Origin: an uncultured Candidatus Woesearchaeota archaeon
GTDB lineage: Archaea; Nanobdellota; Nanobdellia; UBA10117
DNA: 64,000 nt
Direction: 5' to 3'
NCBI GenBank assembly: GCA_903864915.1
Contig: CAIPHS010000007.1
Coordinates: 121,259 to 185,258, forward strand
The position numbers and the translations under genes were made by a program. The notes under the pieces are model-generated. The model was not told the DNA's origin. It worked only from the letters and a program-made list of their open reading frames with translations, and did not search any database. Below, piece after piece: positions 47,886 through 56,831 of the stretch; the first letter of the stretch is position 1; every line of letters begins with the position of its first letter.

Positions 47886-48863
47886 ATGGCTCCTGTTATA
47901 GAAGTTAAGGACCTAAAAAAGAGTTTCAAGACTTACCACAGGGGAGCAGGCCTGCTTGAGGCATTCAAATCCCTCGTGGCTAGAAAGCACAAGTTAGTCT
48001 ATGCTCTCAAAGGAGTCAGCCTGAAAGTTGAGAAAGGTGAGATCCTTGGTCTCATAGGCCCAAATGGTGCTGGAAAATCCACTCTGATAAAAATACTTTG
48101 TGGTGTGCTTTATCCGGATTCGGGTTCTGCAAAAATTCTGGGCTTTAACCCATGGGAAGATAGGATAAAATACGTACAGAATATAGGCGTAGTTTTCGGT
48201 CCGCAAAAATCACAATTAAACTGGGATTTGCCTGCAGTTGACACATTTTTCTTCATCAAAGAACTGTATGAAGTCCCGTCAAAGGAATTCGGCAAAAGGC
48301 TTGCATACTTTTCAAAGCTCTTGAATGTTGAAGACCTATCAAAGCGGCCTGTCCGCAACCTCTCTTTAGGCGAAAGGATGAAATGTGACTTGATTGCAGC
48401 ACTTTTACACAATCCAAAACTCGTATTCCTTGATGAGCCGACTGTCGGCGTGGACTTGATTTCAAAAGAAAGAATACATGAGTTCATCCACAAGGTAAAC
48501 AAAGAAGAGGGCACCACATTCATCGTAACAACGCACGACATGTCAGACATAGAAAAACTATGCAAAAGGATAGTTGTGATTAATAAAGGACTGGCAGTTT
48601 ACGATGGACCATTAGCTACATTAAAATCGAAGTTCAAAGAAAAGCATCTGGAAATAAAACTAACTGAAAAGGGCAAGCCATTTTCTTTCAAGGGATGCAA
48701 GGTTCTTGAGCAAAAAGATATAATTTTGAGAATAGAAGTAAATACTAACTTACAAAATATCGAAGCGGTAATGCATCACATCCTTTCTAACTACAAGGTT
48801 CTAGACATTACAATAACCGACCCTGAGATTGAAGAAGTCATAAAGAAGATTTACAGGAAGTAA
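47886..48863 (+). CDS. ABC transporter ATP-binding protein
   Basis: GLIGPNGAGKSTLIKIL; NLSLGERMKCDL; VFLDEPTVGVD. Confidence 0.95.
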   Translation: MAPVIEVKDLKKSFKTYHRGAGLLEAFKSLVARKHKLVYALKGVSLKVEKGEILGLIGPNGAGKSTLIKILCGVLYPDSGSAKILGFNPWEDRIKYVQNIGVVFGPQKSQLNWDLPAVDTFFFIKELYEVPSKEFGKRLAYFSKLLNVEDLSKRPVRNLSLGERMKCDLIAALLHNPKLVFLDEPTVGVDLISKERIHEFIHKVNKEEGTTFIVTTHDMSDIEKLCKRIVVINKGLAVYDGPLATLKSKFKEKHLEIKLTEKGKPFSFKGCKVLEQKDIILRIEVNTNLQNIEAVMHHILSNYKVLDITITDPEIEEVIKKIYRK

Positions 48864-48864
48864 C

Positions 48865-49662
48865 ATGTTCCGCAAGACACTTTCTTTTGTCAGAATGGGT
48901 GCGCAAAATCTCCTGGCCTACAAATTTGAGATAAGCCTGTTCACCATAATCAGCTTCCTTTCTTTGTCAATCTATTACTTCCTATGGCACACGATTTATT
49001 CCTATTCGAACACTACGCTAGTTAGCGGGTTCACGTTCAGCCAACTTATGGGCTATTATATACTAACTAACTTTGCCGGCGCATATTTCTGGTCAGATAT
49101 GGATTCGCGCATCAGTGACAGAATCCGCGATGGGAAACTTATTGTAGACCTTGCGAGGCCTGCAACATTGCTAAAGACATTTGTCGCAACAGAAATAGGG
49201 CAAACCCTTTTTGTACTGGCGGTTCAGACAGCACCCATAATCATAATGGGTGTGCTCTTGTTCAATTTGCGCGCAGGAAGTTTATTATCACTGGTTCTGT
49301 CAATAATCTCATTCTCCATTGCTATCTTGCTTAGCATGATATTCGTATTTTTCGTTGGACTAAGCTCGTTCTGGCTGACTCGTTATCATGGTGTGAGATA
49401 TGCCAGAAGCGCTTTGACCTGGATTTTATGCGGGGGAGTCTTTCCACTCGCATTCCTGCCTCAATTTTGGCAGAAAATCCTGATAATTTTACCATTCCAG
49501 CATTTCGTCTACACCCCAATACAAATATTCTTAGGAGGATATACGAGTATAACCGCACTGGAGCTGATTGGCCTCCAAATAATGTGGCTAGTCATATTCT
49601 ACGGGCTGGTTAAACTGGCATGGCCGCGCGCCATGGCCAAATTCTCGGCGGCAGGTGGATGA
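48865..49662 (+). CDS. ABC-2 type permease
   Basis: Six-TM protein directly after ABC ATPase. Confidence 0.85.
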   Translation: MFRKTLSFVRMGAQNLLAYKFEISLFTIISFLSLSIYYFLWHTIYSYSNTTLVSGFTFSQLMGYYILTNFAGAYFWSDMDSRISDRIRDGKLIVDLARPATLLKTFVATEIGQTLFVLAVQTAPIIIMGVLLFNLRAGSLLSLVLSIISFSIAILLSMIFVFFVGLSSFWLTRYHGVRYARSALTWILCGGVFPLAFLPQFWQKILIILPFQHFVYTPIQIFLGGYTSITALELIGLQIMWLVIFYGLVKLAWPRAMAKFSAAGG

Positions 49663-50450
49663 TGGGAAAACTGGCTAGAATCTGGATAGGTGCGACGAGG
49701 CTTGAGTTAAGCGACGAACTATCATACAGATTTAACTTCATACTCAAGACTATCACGCACACCCTCACGAGCGCAATAATACCTCTCATCACTTTGCTGG
49801 TCTACACAGTCTCATCAGGCATACCCGGCTGGAGCCTCGAGGAATTCCTTCTTTTGAATGGATCATTCATGTTCATTGGAGGCCTAGGCTCAACCCTCTT
49901 CCAATCCATGACATGGCGAACCATAGACAAAATATGGCACGGCAGATACGATATGGATTTAATCAGGCCCGTCAGGCCACTGGTTTTAGCAACATTGAAT
50001 ACATTCAACCCTGATGGCTTGGCATACATTTTTGTCGGGGCATCTATCATGGCTGTTTCGCTAGTGAAAATGCATTGGGTATTCAATGCCATAAGCACAC
50101 TAAGCTTTGTATTGCTTGTTGGATTAGCACTGTTATTTTTCTATTCAATAGACATAATCACAATTGCGCTCTCGTTCCTGTTTGTCAAAACATTCGCATT
50201 AGCCAATGCCGTAGAAGAAATAATCAACATAGGGAAATATCCTTTGTCAATATACGGCTCAACAGGCATGGTATTATTCACATTCTTGTTCCCCGTAGGC
50301 CTTGCGGGATTTTACCCTGCCCAGGCCCTTCTCGGAAAATTATCTTTCTTAATGATTGGAAAGCTCGCGCTTGTAGCTTTTGCATTTTTCGGATTCAGCC
50401 TGCTACTCTGGAGCGTATGGATGAAGAAATATTCTTCTGCTGGCGGCTAA
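49659..50450 (+). CDS. ABC-2 type permease
   Basis: Six-TM protein; ATG overlaps previous stop (ATGA); ends KKYSSAGG. Confidence 0.85.
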   Translation: MMGKLARIWIGATRLELSDELSYRFNFILKTITHTLTSAIIPLITLLVYTVSSGIPGWSLEEFLLLNGSFMFIGGLGSTLFQSMTWRTIDKIWHGRYDMDLIRPVRPLVLATLNTFNPDGLAYIFVGASIMAVSLVKMHWVFNAISTLSFVLLVGLALLFFYSIDIITIALSFLFVKTFALANAVEEIINIGKYPLSIYGSTGMVLFTFLFPVGLAGFYPAQALLGKLSFLMIGKLALVAFAFFGFSLLLWSVWMKKYSSAGG

Positions 50451-50591
50451 TTACTTGGGAATTACGCTCTTGGCTTTTGCAACAGCGTTTCCGACCATTC
50501 CTTTTGTCATTTGCGGATAGAACCACAAGCCAACCACTAGCAAAATCAGCACCACGACCGCAATTATCAACATAGTGTTTCCTTTTTTCAT
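50451..50591 (-). CDS. small single-TM protein
   Basis: Read directly: MKKGNTMLIIAVVVLILLVVGLWFYPQMTKGMVGNAVAKAKSVIPK. Confidence 0.5.
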   Translation of the reverse strand: MKKGNTMLIIAVVVLILLVVGLWFYPQMTKGMVGNAVAKAKSVIPK

Positions 50592-50593
50592 AT

Positions 50594-51883
50594 CTACCTC
50601 TTGGTCAGCTTGCTTCTTATAATTTTCCCTCTTTTCTCAAGCTCTTCCCGCTTTTCTTTCCCAAACTCAATCCTCTTTCCTTTTTTTCCAGTCTCGGTCC
50701 AAGACTTCTTTTCTTTTTCCCTATATCTTAGAAGCATCTGGTCCATCGCCTTGATTGCCCAGCTCACCGCAGTATTAGGGTCAAAGTTAACTTCTTCCAC
50801 ACTGAATGTCTTGAAAGGCATTGCCAACCTCAAATGAATTGAGTATTTCACATGCTTCGTCGGCTTTGGCTCATGCAGCTTTATGTGAACCAAGAAATAG
50901 CGTATTACCTGCCCTTGGAAATACGAGCGCTTTATCTTTTCATAGAATTCTGCAACCTGGTTCCTTATCGAATCATACAACTGTCCTGGCAGCTGCTCGC
51001 AGCCCATGAAAGTTATGCTCCAGTATTCAGGAGCTCTCAGCCTAAAGAAAGATTCCAGCAAGTCCCTGGTCGTTATTATCCCGGTTGGCTTTCTGTTTTC
51101 AACTACAACCAAATCAGAGACCTTGTGCTCTGCCATGTCCGCAACAGCCCTGCCTAATGGTTCTGATGGTGATGCCGTGAACTGTGGCAGCGAAGCAAAG
51201 CTTCCGATGCTTGAGTCCATTGTAAAATTCTTCCTTGTTATGAAAACCCTTGGCCCTGAAAATGAACCCTTTCCGCCACCAGTTGAAAGCGTTTTTGACG
51301 AACCTTTCATCTTTTCTTCTGGAACCGTAAAGTAATGCTTGTACAAGTCGGTCAGGGAAAATGTTGATATTAGATTTCCACTCTTATCAGTAATAGGCAC
51401 GTGGCTTATTCTCTTTTCCTTCAGAATATTTATGACATTCCCCAGCCTAGCATCTTCCATAAAAGTAACTGGGTTTGGAGTTGCAATCTCTGAACACCTT
51501 AATTTCGCCAATGCCGGAGTCTTCGGCAACAAGCTTAGAATATCCCTTGCTCTAACAATACCAAGAATCTTGCCTTTTTTCATAACAGGCAAAACGCACG
51601 GATATGAATGATACATCAGCTCAGCAGCCTTGAAAACATCGGCATCCGGTGCGATAGTCGGAGGATTGCTGATGAAGTGCTCAATCTTTGCTCCCTGGTT
51701 TAATTTTGATTCTACCAGCTTAAACCTGTCAAGAACGCCCCTATAAGGCTCCTTGAATTTCTTGTCAAAAACAAGACCATACCTTTCATCCGCTTTCGCT
51801 AATTTGCCAAAAACGTTTGTAATAGAATCATCCCATTCCAAGCGCAAATAATCGCGCTGCATAATCTCCGAAACAGTGACCAT
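50594..51883 (-). CDS. four-CBS-domain protein with C-terminal HPF/S30AE-like domain
   Basis: CBS repeats (VSEIMQRDYLRLEW, IEHFISNPPTIAPDADVFKAAELM, CSEIATPNPVTFMEDARLGNVINIL, TASPSEPLGRAVADMAEHKVSDLVVV); C-terminal VHIKLHEPKPTKHVKYSIHLRLAMPFKTFSVEEVNFDPNTAVSWAIKAMDQML. Confidence 0.8.
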   Translation of the reverse strand: MVTVSEIMQRDYLRLEWDDSITNVFGKLAKADERYGLVFDKKFKEPYRGVLDRFKLVESKLNQGAKIEHFISNPPTIAPDADVFKAAELMYHSYPCVLPVMKKGKILGIVRARDILSLLPKTPALAKLRCSEIATPNPVTFMEDARLGNVINILKEKRISHVPITDKSGNLISTFSLTDLYKHYFTVPEEKMKGSSKTLSTGGGKGSFSGPRVFITRKNFTMDSSIGSFASLPQFTASPSEPLGRAVADMAEHKVSDLVVVENRKPTGIITTRDLLESFFRLRAPEYWSITFMGCEQLPGQLYDSIRNQVAEFYEKIKRSYFQGQVIRYFLVHIKLHEPKPTKHVKYSIHLRLAMPFKTFSVEEVNFDPNTAVSWAIKAMDQMLLRYREKEKKSWTETGKKGKRIEFGKEKREELEKRGKIIRSKLTKR

Positions 51884-51907
51884 GATTATCAAATGAAAAA
51901 GAGATAT

Positions 51908-52516
51908 TTATATCTTTACGTCCAGCTTCTTCAATTCTCGCTTCAATTGTGTGACATTTTTGAATAAAATGGTTTTCATACCCAGCTTAGCAGCAGGCAC
52001 AAGGTGCTCCTCGTGGTCGTCTATGAAGACACATTCCTCGCCTTTCAAGTTTAGCTTTTTCAGAACCATTTCGTATATCTTCGGGTCCGGCTTCCTTACG
52101 CCAACTTGGTAGGAAGCCACCATCGGGGAAAATTTCCTGTAAACCTCAGTTTCCTTCTCAAACTTGCTGTAAAACTCTATTGTATTTGTTATCATCGCAA
52201 GCCTGTACCCGTTTTCATTCAATTTGTCTACAATCTTTACAACTTCATTGTCCACAGACATTAACTTTGAACCTTCCTCAAACAATTTTCTCAATTTTTC
52301 TTTAGTCACTTTAAACTCTTCTGAGAGTTTTGTCAGAAATTCATCTGTTGATAATTCGCCGCACTGGGCGGGGCGCATATATTTTACCCTGACTTCATCC
52401 ATCCTCGCCTTGCTCACACCAACCTTTTTGGCCAGGAATGCATAAGAATCAGAGCTTGTAATTATGACGCCACCAGCATCGAAAATAACTGCCTTTATCA
52501 CAACATCAGCCAACAA
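51908..52516 (-). CDS. HAD-superfamily hydrolase
   Basis: VIFDAGGVI; AMITNTIEFYSKF; VGVRKPDPKIYEMVLKKL; VFIDDHEEHL. Confidence 0.9.
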   Translation of the reverse strand: MLADVVIKAVIFDAGGVIITSSDSYAFLAKKVGVSKARMDEVRVKYMRPAQCGELSTDEFLTKLSEEFKVTKEKLRKLFEEGSKLMSVDNEVVKIVDKLNENGYRLAMITNTIEFYSKFEKETEVYRKFSPMVASYQVGVRKPDPKIYEMVLKKLNLKGEECVFIDDHEEHLVPAAKLGMKTILFKNVTQLKRELKKLDVKI

Positions 52517-52553
52517 ACAACATATTTATATTTTTGTATGTCCTATTCTAGGC

Positions 52554-52685
52554 ATGAACCTCAAGTGTATTCTTGGCTTTCACAACTGGGAGAAGCTGGG
52601 CGGCCCGACAAATGTGGGTGGCGGCAAGTTCGCGCAAAGGCTCGTCTGCATAACATGCAGGAAAACCAAGCGCATAGTATCCTAA
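52554..52685 (+). CDS. small Cys/His zinc-binding-like protein
   Basis: MNLKCILGFHNWEKLGGPTNVGGGKFAQRLVCITCRKTKRIVS. Confidence 0.5.
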   Translation: MNLKCILGFHNWEKLGGPTNVGGGKFAQRLVCITCRKTKRIVS

Positions 52686-52736
52686 AAGCAAGTTTCGGCG
52701 GCAACCCTTAAATCACTTTCTTAGCAATTTTTAGGC

Positions 52737-54134
52737 ATGTTCAGCTCATTTATGGTGCCGCAGAAGGACTTCAAGGCATTTTTAGACCAAACTTCTGGAG
52801 CTCTTGATACCGAAGAGCTAAACATAAATTTCGGCTATGCAAAGGAGTTTTTAGGTGATAATTATTTTTATTCAATTGCCCCAAGTTCAAGATTAAAGTA
52901 CATACAGGATAAACTGAAGGAAAAAGGCGTGAAGGATTTTACCGAAACCGGCGCTGACAGCCACAGGATTGCGACAATCATGCAGTTAATCTATGGTTTA
53001 GACATGTCCGTTCCTGAGCCTTCTGCCCTGATGTTCATGTTCGGGCCTTTCATGATAGACACTATGAAACAGCTAGGCATGCTTACTGAAAATGCTGATG
53101 GTGGCATAAGCCTAACTGACAAAGTCCAAGCAGCAACTGATTCCCTGCCTATCGAAGACAGATTAAAGATGGAAGCCGATATGAAAAAAGTAACTGAAGA
53201 AGCTTTTAGAAATCCCGAGACCGGAGAGCTGTCAGCAGAAAGTGTGCATGCCAATTATGAATCTGACAATTTTGATCTTCCTGGGCAGCTGGCATTGCCT
53301 GCAGAGATGCGGCCGAACATAGAAATTCTGCGCCAGAAATATCTTGAGAAATTTGGCAAGCCTGAGAAAGTCGGCAGATACATCTGCCCGGTTGACAGTT
53401 ACCTTGTCAAATTTTGCAGCAGCATAATAGAAAAAGAGACTGGAAAGAAAGTGCCTGAAACAAAGTTCCTGATAGACCACAATCATGATGCACCATACTT
53501 GCACAAAAAAGATGTTGTTGTTCCGGTCATAGCCCTTACTGATGAAGGAATGCTTGTGCAGTGCATAACTGCAGAGCTGCCACATCTGATGTTTGAGCCG
53601 GAGGACCTGAACATACAAGACTTTGAGAAAGACAGAATAGGTTTCTTCAAGAGAAGCGCCTGGAGCGAAGGAGTGCCTTTGAGGCTGCAGGAAAAGGTGC
53701 TTGAGGAATACATCAATAAAACATTCGCTACGGTATCCCCAGCAACAATAATTACAAACATAGCTAAGCAGGGTGTGCCTCTGCATGCTATGCATCCAGC
53801 CTACATAAAAGCCAGCGGCCTTGACAATGTCATGCAATTTTCAGTCTACAACGGCATGTCTTACCTCTATGGCTGGCATTTTGTCAGGCAGCTTGACAGC
53901 AAGCAGTTCAGGAAGCACCTGAACTACGGAAAGCCTTGGTGCTCAAAGAAGCTCGGCTGGAACCAAAAGCCGCCGAGCAGCGAGGACTTTACTGCTGTGG
54001 AAAAATTATACAACGTTGAACGTGCAGCATCTGAGACAAGATACAAGGGCGCATTGAAAGAAGATGCTTACAGCCTCATGATAAAAGCCTTTGACCAGTG
54101 GCAAGCTGATTTCCTGCCAAGCCAAAAGGCTTAA
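52737..54134 (+). CDS. conserved-looking hypothetical protein
   Basis: 465 aa ORF with TATA-like box upstream; family not recognised. Confidence 0.7.
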   Translation: MFSSFMVPQKDFKAFLDQTSGALDTEELNINFGYAKEFLGDNYFYSIAPSSRLKYIQDKLKEKGVKDFTETGADSHRIATIMQLIYGLDMSVPEPSALMFMFGPFMIDTMKQLGMLTENADGGISLTDKVQAATDSLPIEDRLKMEADMKKVTEEAFRNPETGELSAESVHANYESDNFDLPGQLALPAEMRPNIEILRQKYLEKFGKPEKVGRYICPVDSYLVKFCSSIIEKETGKKVPETKFLIDHNHDAPYLHKKDVVVPVIALTDEGMLVQCITAELPHLMFEPEDLNIQDFEKDRIGFFKRSAWSEGVPLRLQEKVLEEYINKTFATVSPATIITNIAKQGVPLHAMHPAYIKASGLDNVMQFSVYNGMSYLYGWHFVRQLDSKQFRKHLNYGKPWCSKKLGWNQKPPSSEDFTAVEKLYNVERAASETRYKGALKEDAYSLMIKAFDQWQADFLPSQKA

Positions 54135-54148
54135 AAATCTCATATTGG

Positions 54149-54176
54149 GGCTTAATCTACCGCTTCGGCGGAAGTC
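54149..54176 (+). promoter_or_regulatory. stem-loop in leader of L1-L10-L12 operon, candidate L1 autoregulatory site
   Basis: GGCTT-AATCTA-CCGC-TTCG-GCGG-AAGTC: two helices with an asymmetric bulge and UUCG loop, 11 nt before L1 ATG. Confidence 0.4.
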
Positions 54177-54187
54177 TTACGACGAAA

Positions 54188-54841
54188 ATGGCATTTGAAA
54201 AAGAGAAGGTTTTGGAAGCCCTCAAGAAAATCAGAGAGGGAGAAAAGAGAAAATTTTCACAATCTATTGAATTAATCATTAACCTGAAAGAAATAAACAT
54301 AAAGAAAGATGAAGGAAAAATTGAGGAATTCATCCAATTGCCTGCAGGAAGGGGCAAGGATGCGAAGGTCTGTGCGTTTGTGGGTCCTGAACTGAAGGAC
54401 GCTGCTGCAAAGTATTGTGATGCTTATGTATTGTCAGATGATTTCGACAAGCAAGAAAAGAGAGCTATAAGGAAGCTTGTACAAAGTACTGACTTTTTCA
54501 TAGCACAGATAAATGTAATGCCTGCTGTAGCCAAGACTTTCGGTCGTTTCTTATCTACGATTGGAAAGATGCCAAGCCCAAAGGCAGGTCATGTAGTTCC
54601 GCCAAAGACAAACATCGAGCCCCTGGTTAAATTGTTGAAAAAATCTGTAAAGGTTGCAATCAAAAAGGCACCCGTTTTCCAGACTCTGATTGGAAATGAG
54701 ACTATGAAAGACGAGGAATTATTGCAAAATGCGATGACAATCATAGAAAGAATTAAGGGAAAATTGCCAAAGGGAGAACACAACATCAAAAATATAATGC
54801 TTAAGACAACGATGGGCAAGCCCCAGAAGGTAGTTGCATAA
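54188..54841 (+). CDS. rpl1: 50S ribosomal protein L1
   Basis: LSTIGKMPSPKAGHVVPPKTNIEPLVKLLKKSVKVAIKKAPVFQTLIGNE. Confidence 0.95.
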   Translation: MAFEKEKVLEALKKIREGEKRKFSQSIELIINLKEINIKKDEGKIEEFIQLPAGRGKDAKVCAFVGPELKDAAAKYCDAYVLSDDFDKQEKRAIRKLVQSTDFFIAQINVMPAVAKTFGRFLSTIGKMPSPKAGHVVPPKTNIEPLVKLLKKSVKVAIKKAPVFQTLIGNETMKDEELLQNAMTIIERIKGKLPKGEHNIKNIMLKTTMGKPQKVVA

Positions 54842-55635
54842 TGGTAAAAGTGAGTATGGCTTTGGATTTGAAGAAGAAAAAAGTAGCGGACATTATCAAA
54901 TTAATCGAGAAATCAAAGACAATAGGCATAGTTAACCTGGAAGGCCTGCCAGCAAGGCAGTTGAAGACTGTAAGAGCAAAACTGAAAAAAGATTTGCAGT
55001 TTGTTTTCAGCAAGAAGACTTTGTTAAAGAGGGCTTTCGAAGGCTCAAAAAGGGAAAATGCCAAGCAGTTAGTAAAGTTCCTAGATGGAATAAACCCTGT
55101 TGTTGTATTTTCAGAACTTGATGCTTTTGAGTTATTTAGATTATTCAAGACGAGCAGGCAGATGGTTGCCGCAAAGCCAGGCCAGGCCGCGCCTGTAGAC
55201 ATCATAATTTCAGCAGGACCTACACCTTTTGCTCCAGGCCCAGCAATATCCGAATTAGCAGCATTGGGATTAAAGACCAAGGTGGAAGGCGGAAAGATAC
55301 ACATACGAGAGGACCGCAAAGTCATCAATGCAGGAGACAAGATATCGGGAGGCGCTGCAAGCATCCTGGCAAAGTTAGGCATTACCCCGATACAGATTGG
55401 GGTCACATTAACTTATGTTTTGGAGAACAATGATTTGTACAAGGCAGCTGTTTTAGATGTAGACATAGGCAAATATACGGAAGATTTAAAAACGGCTTTC
55501 TTGAACGCTGTTAAAGTTGCGATGGAGATTGGATTCGCAACTAAAGAGACAATAGTCTTGATGGTACAAAAAGCGTACCGCGGGGCCAAAGCTCTTGAAG
55601 ACAAGATTGCCCCAAAAGAAACTCAGGTTAAATAA
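54841..55635 (+). CDS. rpl10: 50S ribosomal protein L10 (uL10/P0), short form
   Basis: [21 protein letters not shown]...[46 protein letters not shown]. Confidence 0.94.
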   Translation: MVKVSMALDLKKKKVADIIKLIEKSKTIGIVNLEGLPARQLKTVRAKLKKDLQFVFSKKTLLKRAFEGSKRENAKQLVKFLDGINPVVVFSELDAFELFRLFKTSRQMVAAKPGQAAPVDIIISAGPTPFAPGPAISELAALGLKTKVEGGKIHIREDRKVINAGDKISGGAASILAKLGITPIQIGVTLTYVLENNDLYKAAVLDVDIGKYTEDLKTAFLNAVKVAMEIGFATKETIVLMVQKAYRGAKALEDKIAPKETQVK

Positions 55636-55640
55636 AAAAC

Positions 55641-55943
55641 ATGGAAAACATATACGCAGCAATGCTGCTACACAAGGCTGGAAAGCAAATAGACGAAGCG
55701 TCTATAGAGGCTGTATTGAAAGCTGCAGGAATCACTCCTGACAAGGCCATGATAAAGGCCACAATTACAGCTCTGAAAGGTATTGACATAGAAAAGACAA
55801 TAAAAGAAGCGTTGGCAATGCCCGTAGCTACAACTGCGGCTGCACCAGGTGCTGCTCCTAAAGAAGACAAAAAGAAAGTGGTAGAAGAAGAAAAGAAGTC
55901 TGAAGAGGAAGCTGCGGCAGGTCTGGGCGCACTCTTTGGCTAA
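55641..55943 (+). CDS. rpl12: 50S ribosomal protein L12 (P1)
   Basis: [30 protein letters not shown]...[13 protein letters not shown]. Confidence 0.95.
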   Translation: MENIYAAMLLHKAGKQIDEASIEAVLKAAGITPDKAMIKATITALKGIDIEKTIKEALAMPVATTAAAPGAAPKEDKKKVVEEEKKSEEEAAAGLGALFG

Positions 55944-55967
55944 TGTCTAAAATCCAGCTGATGATTT

Positions 55968-56831
55968 ATGAGCGAACAAAACACAGATATAGAACTATTG
56001 AGGAAAAAGATTGGCGAGCTAGGGGTTTCGCTTGAAAAGCTCGGCACCGAAAAAGAATCATTATACAAAGAAAAGCAGGTTTTGGAAGAGACACTTTCTA
56101 ACACTATTAATTCAGCTAAGGAATTGAAAGCCAAAAAGGCGGCAATTGATGCGCAGATAAAGGAAAAGAAGGTTGTCAGGACTACATTAAACAAGGAAAT
56201 CAAGGATTTCTCGAAGAAAATTTCTGAAGTCAAGAGGGTAAATCCTAATTTTAAGAGCGGCCCTTCTATGGAGGAAAGCAAAAGGCAAATTGAGTCCATG
56301 CAGTACGCTATCGAAACAGAAGGCTTGTCATTTGAAAGGGAAAAGACCTACATGGACAAGATAAAGCAGCTCAAGGCCAGGCTTGCAGAAATAGAGAAGG
56401 CTTCGGGTCACACTTCTGATGTCGGCATCCTCAGGGAATCGTTGACCTCCAAAAAAACGGGGGCGGATACTGCGCACGCCGAAGTACAAACTTTGGCAGA
56501 TGAGTCAACAAAACTGTTCAACATCTTAACTGATAAGGCAAAGGAAATTGATGTGTGGAAGCAGCAAAGAAGGGATATGCAGGAGAATTTGAAGAAAATC
56601 AAGACACAGATAGAGGAAAACAACGCCATTCTTGCTGAAACGCTCAACACATGGATGGAAGTAGCCAAAACGGCACCTCCAATCACGACAAAAGCTGCGG
56701 AATCCATCACTTCAGAAGACATATTCGCAAAATTCAAAAATGCCAAAAAGCTTACTAAGGAAGACATACTTAAATTACAAAGATTAGCAAATAAAGATCA
56801 TGGCCGCTTTAACAAAGGAGGCTCTGGCTAA
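55968..56831 (+). CDS. coiled-coil protein (COG1340-like)
   Basis: Long coiled coil with VNPNFKSGPSMEESKRQIESMQYAIETEGLSFEREK. Confidence 0.75.
   Translation: MSEQNTDIELLRKKIGELGVSLEKLGTEKESLYKEKQVLEETLSNTINSAKELKAKKAAIDAQIKEKKVVRTTLNKEIKDFSKKISEVKRVNPNFKSGPSMEESKRQIESMQYAIETEGLSFEREKTYMDKIKQLKARLAEIEKASGHTSDVGILRESLTSKKTGADTAHAEVQTLADESTKLFNILTDKAKEIDVWKQQRRDMQENLKKIKTQIEENNAILAETLNTWMEVAKTAPPITTKAAESITSEDIFAKFKNAKKLTKEDILKLQRLANKDHGRFNKGGSG

Noticed and set aside
53232-53837. 201-aa minus-strand ORF opposite the 465-aa protein
   Set aside because: Lies wholly antisense within a longer, better-formed ORF; no motif support.
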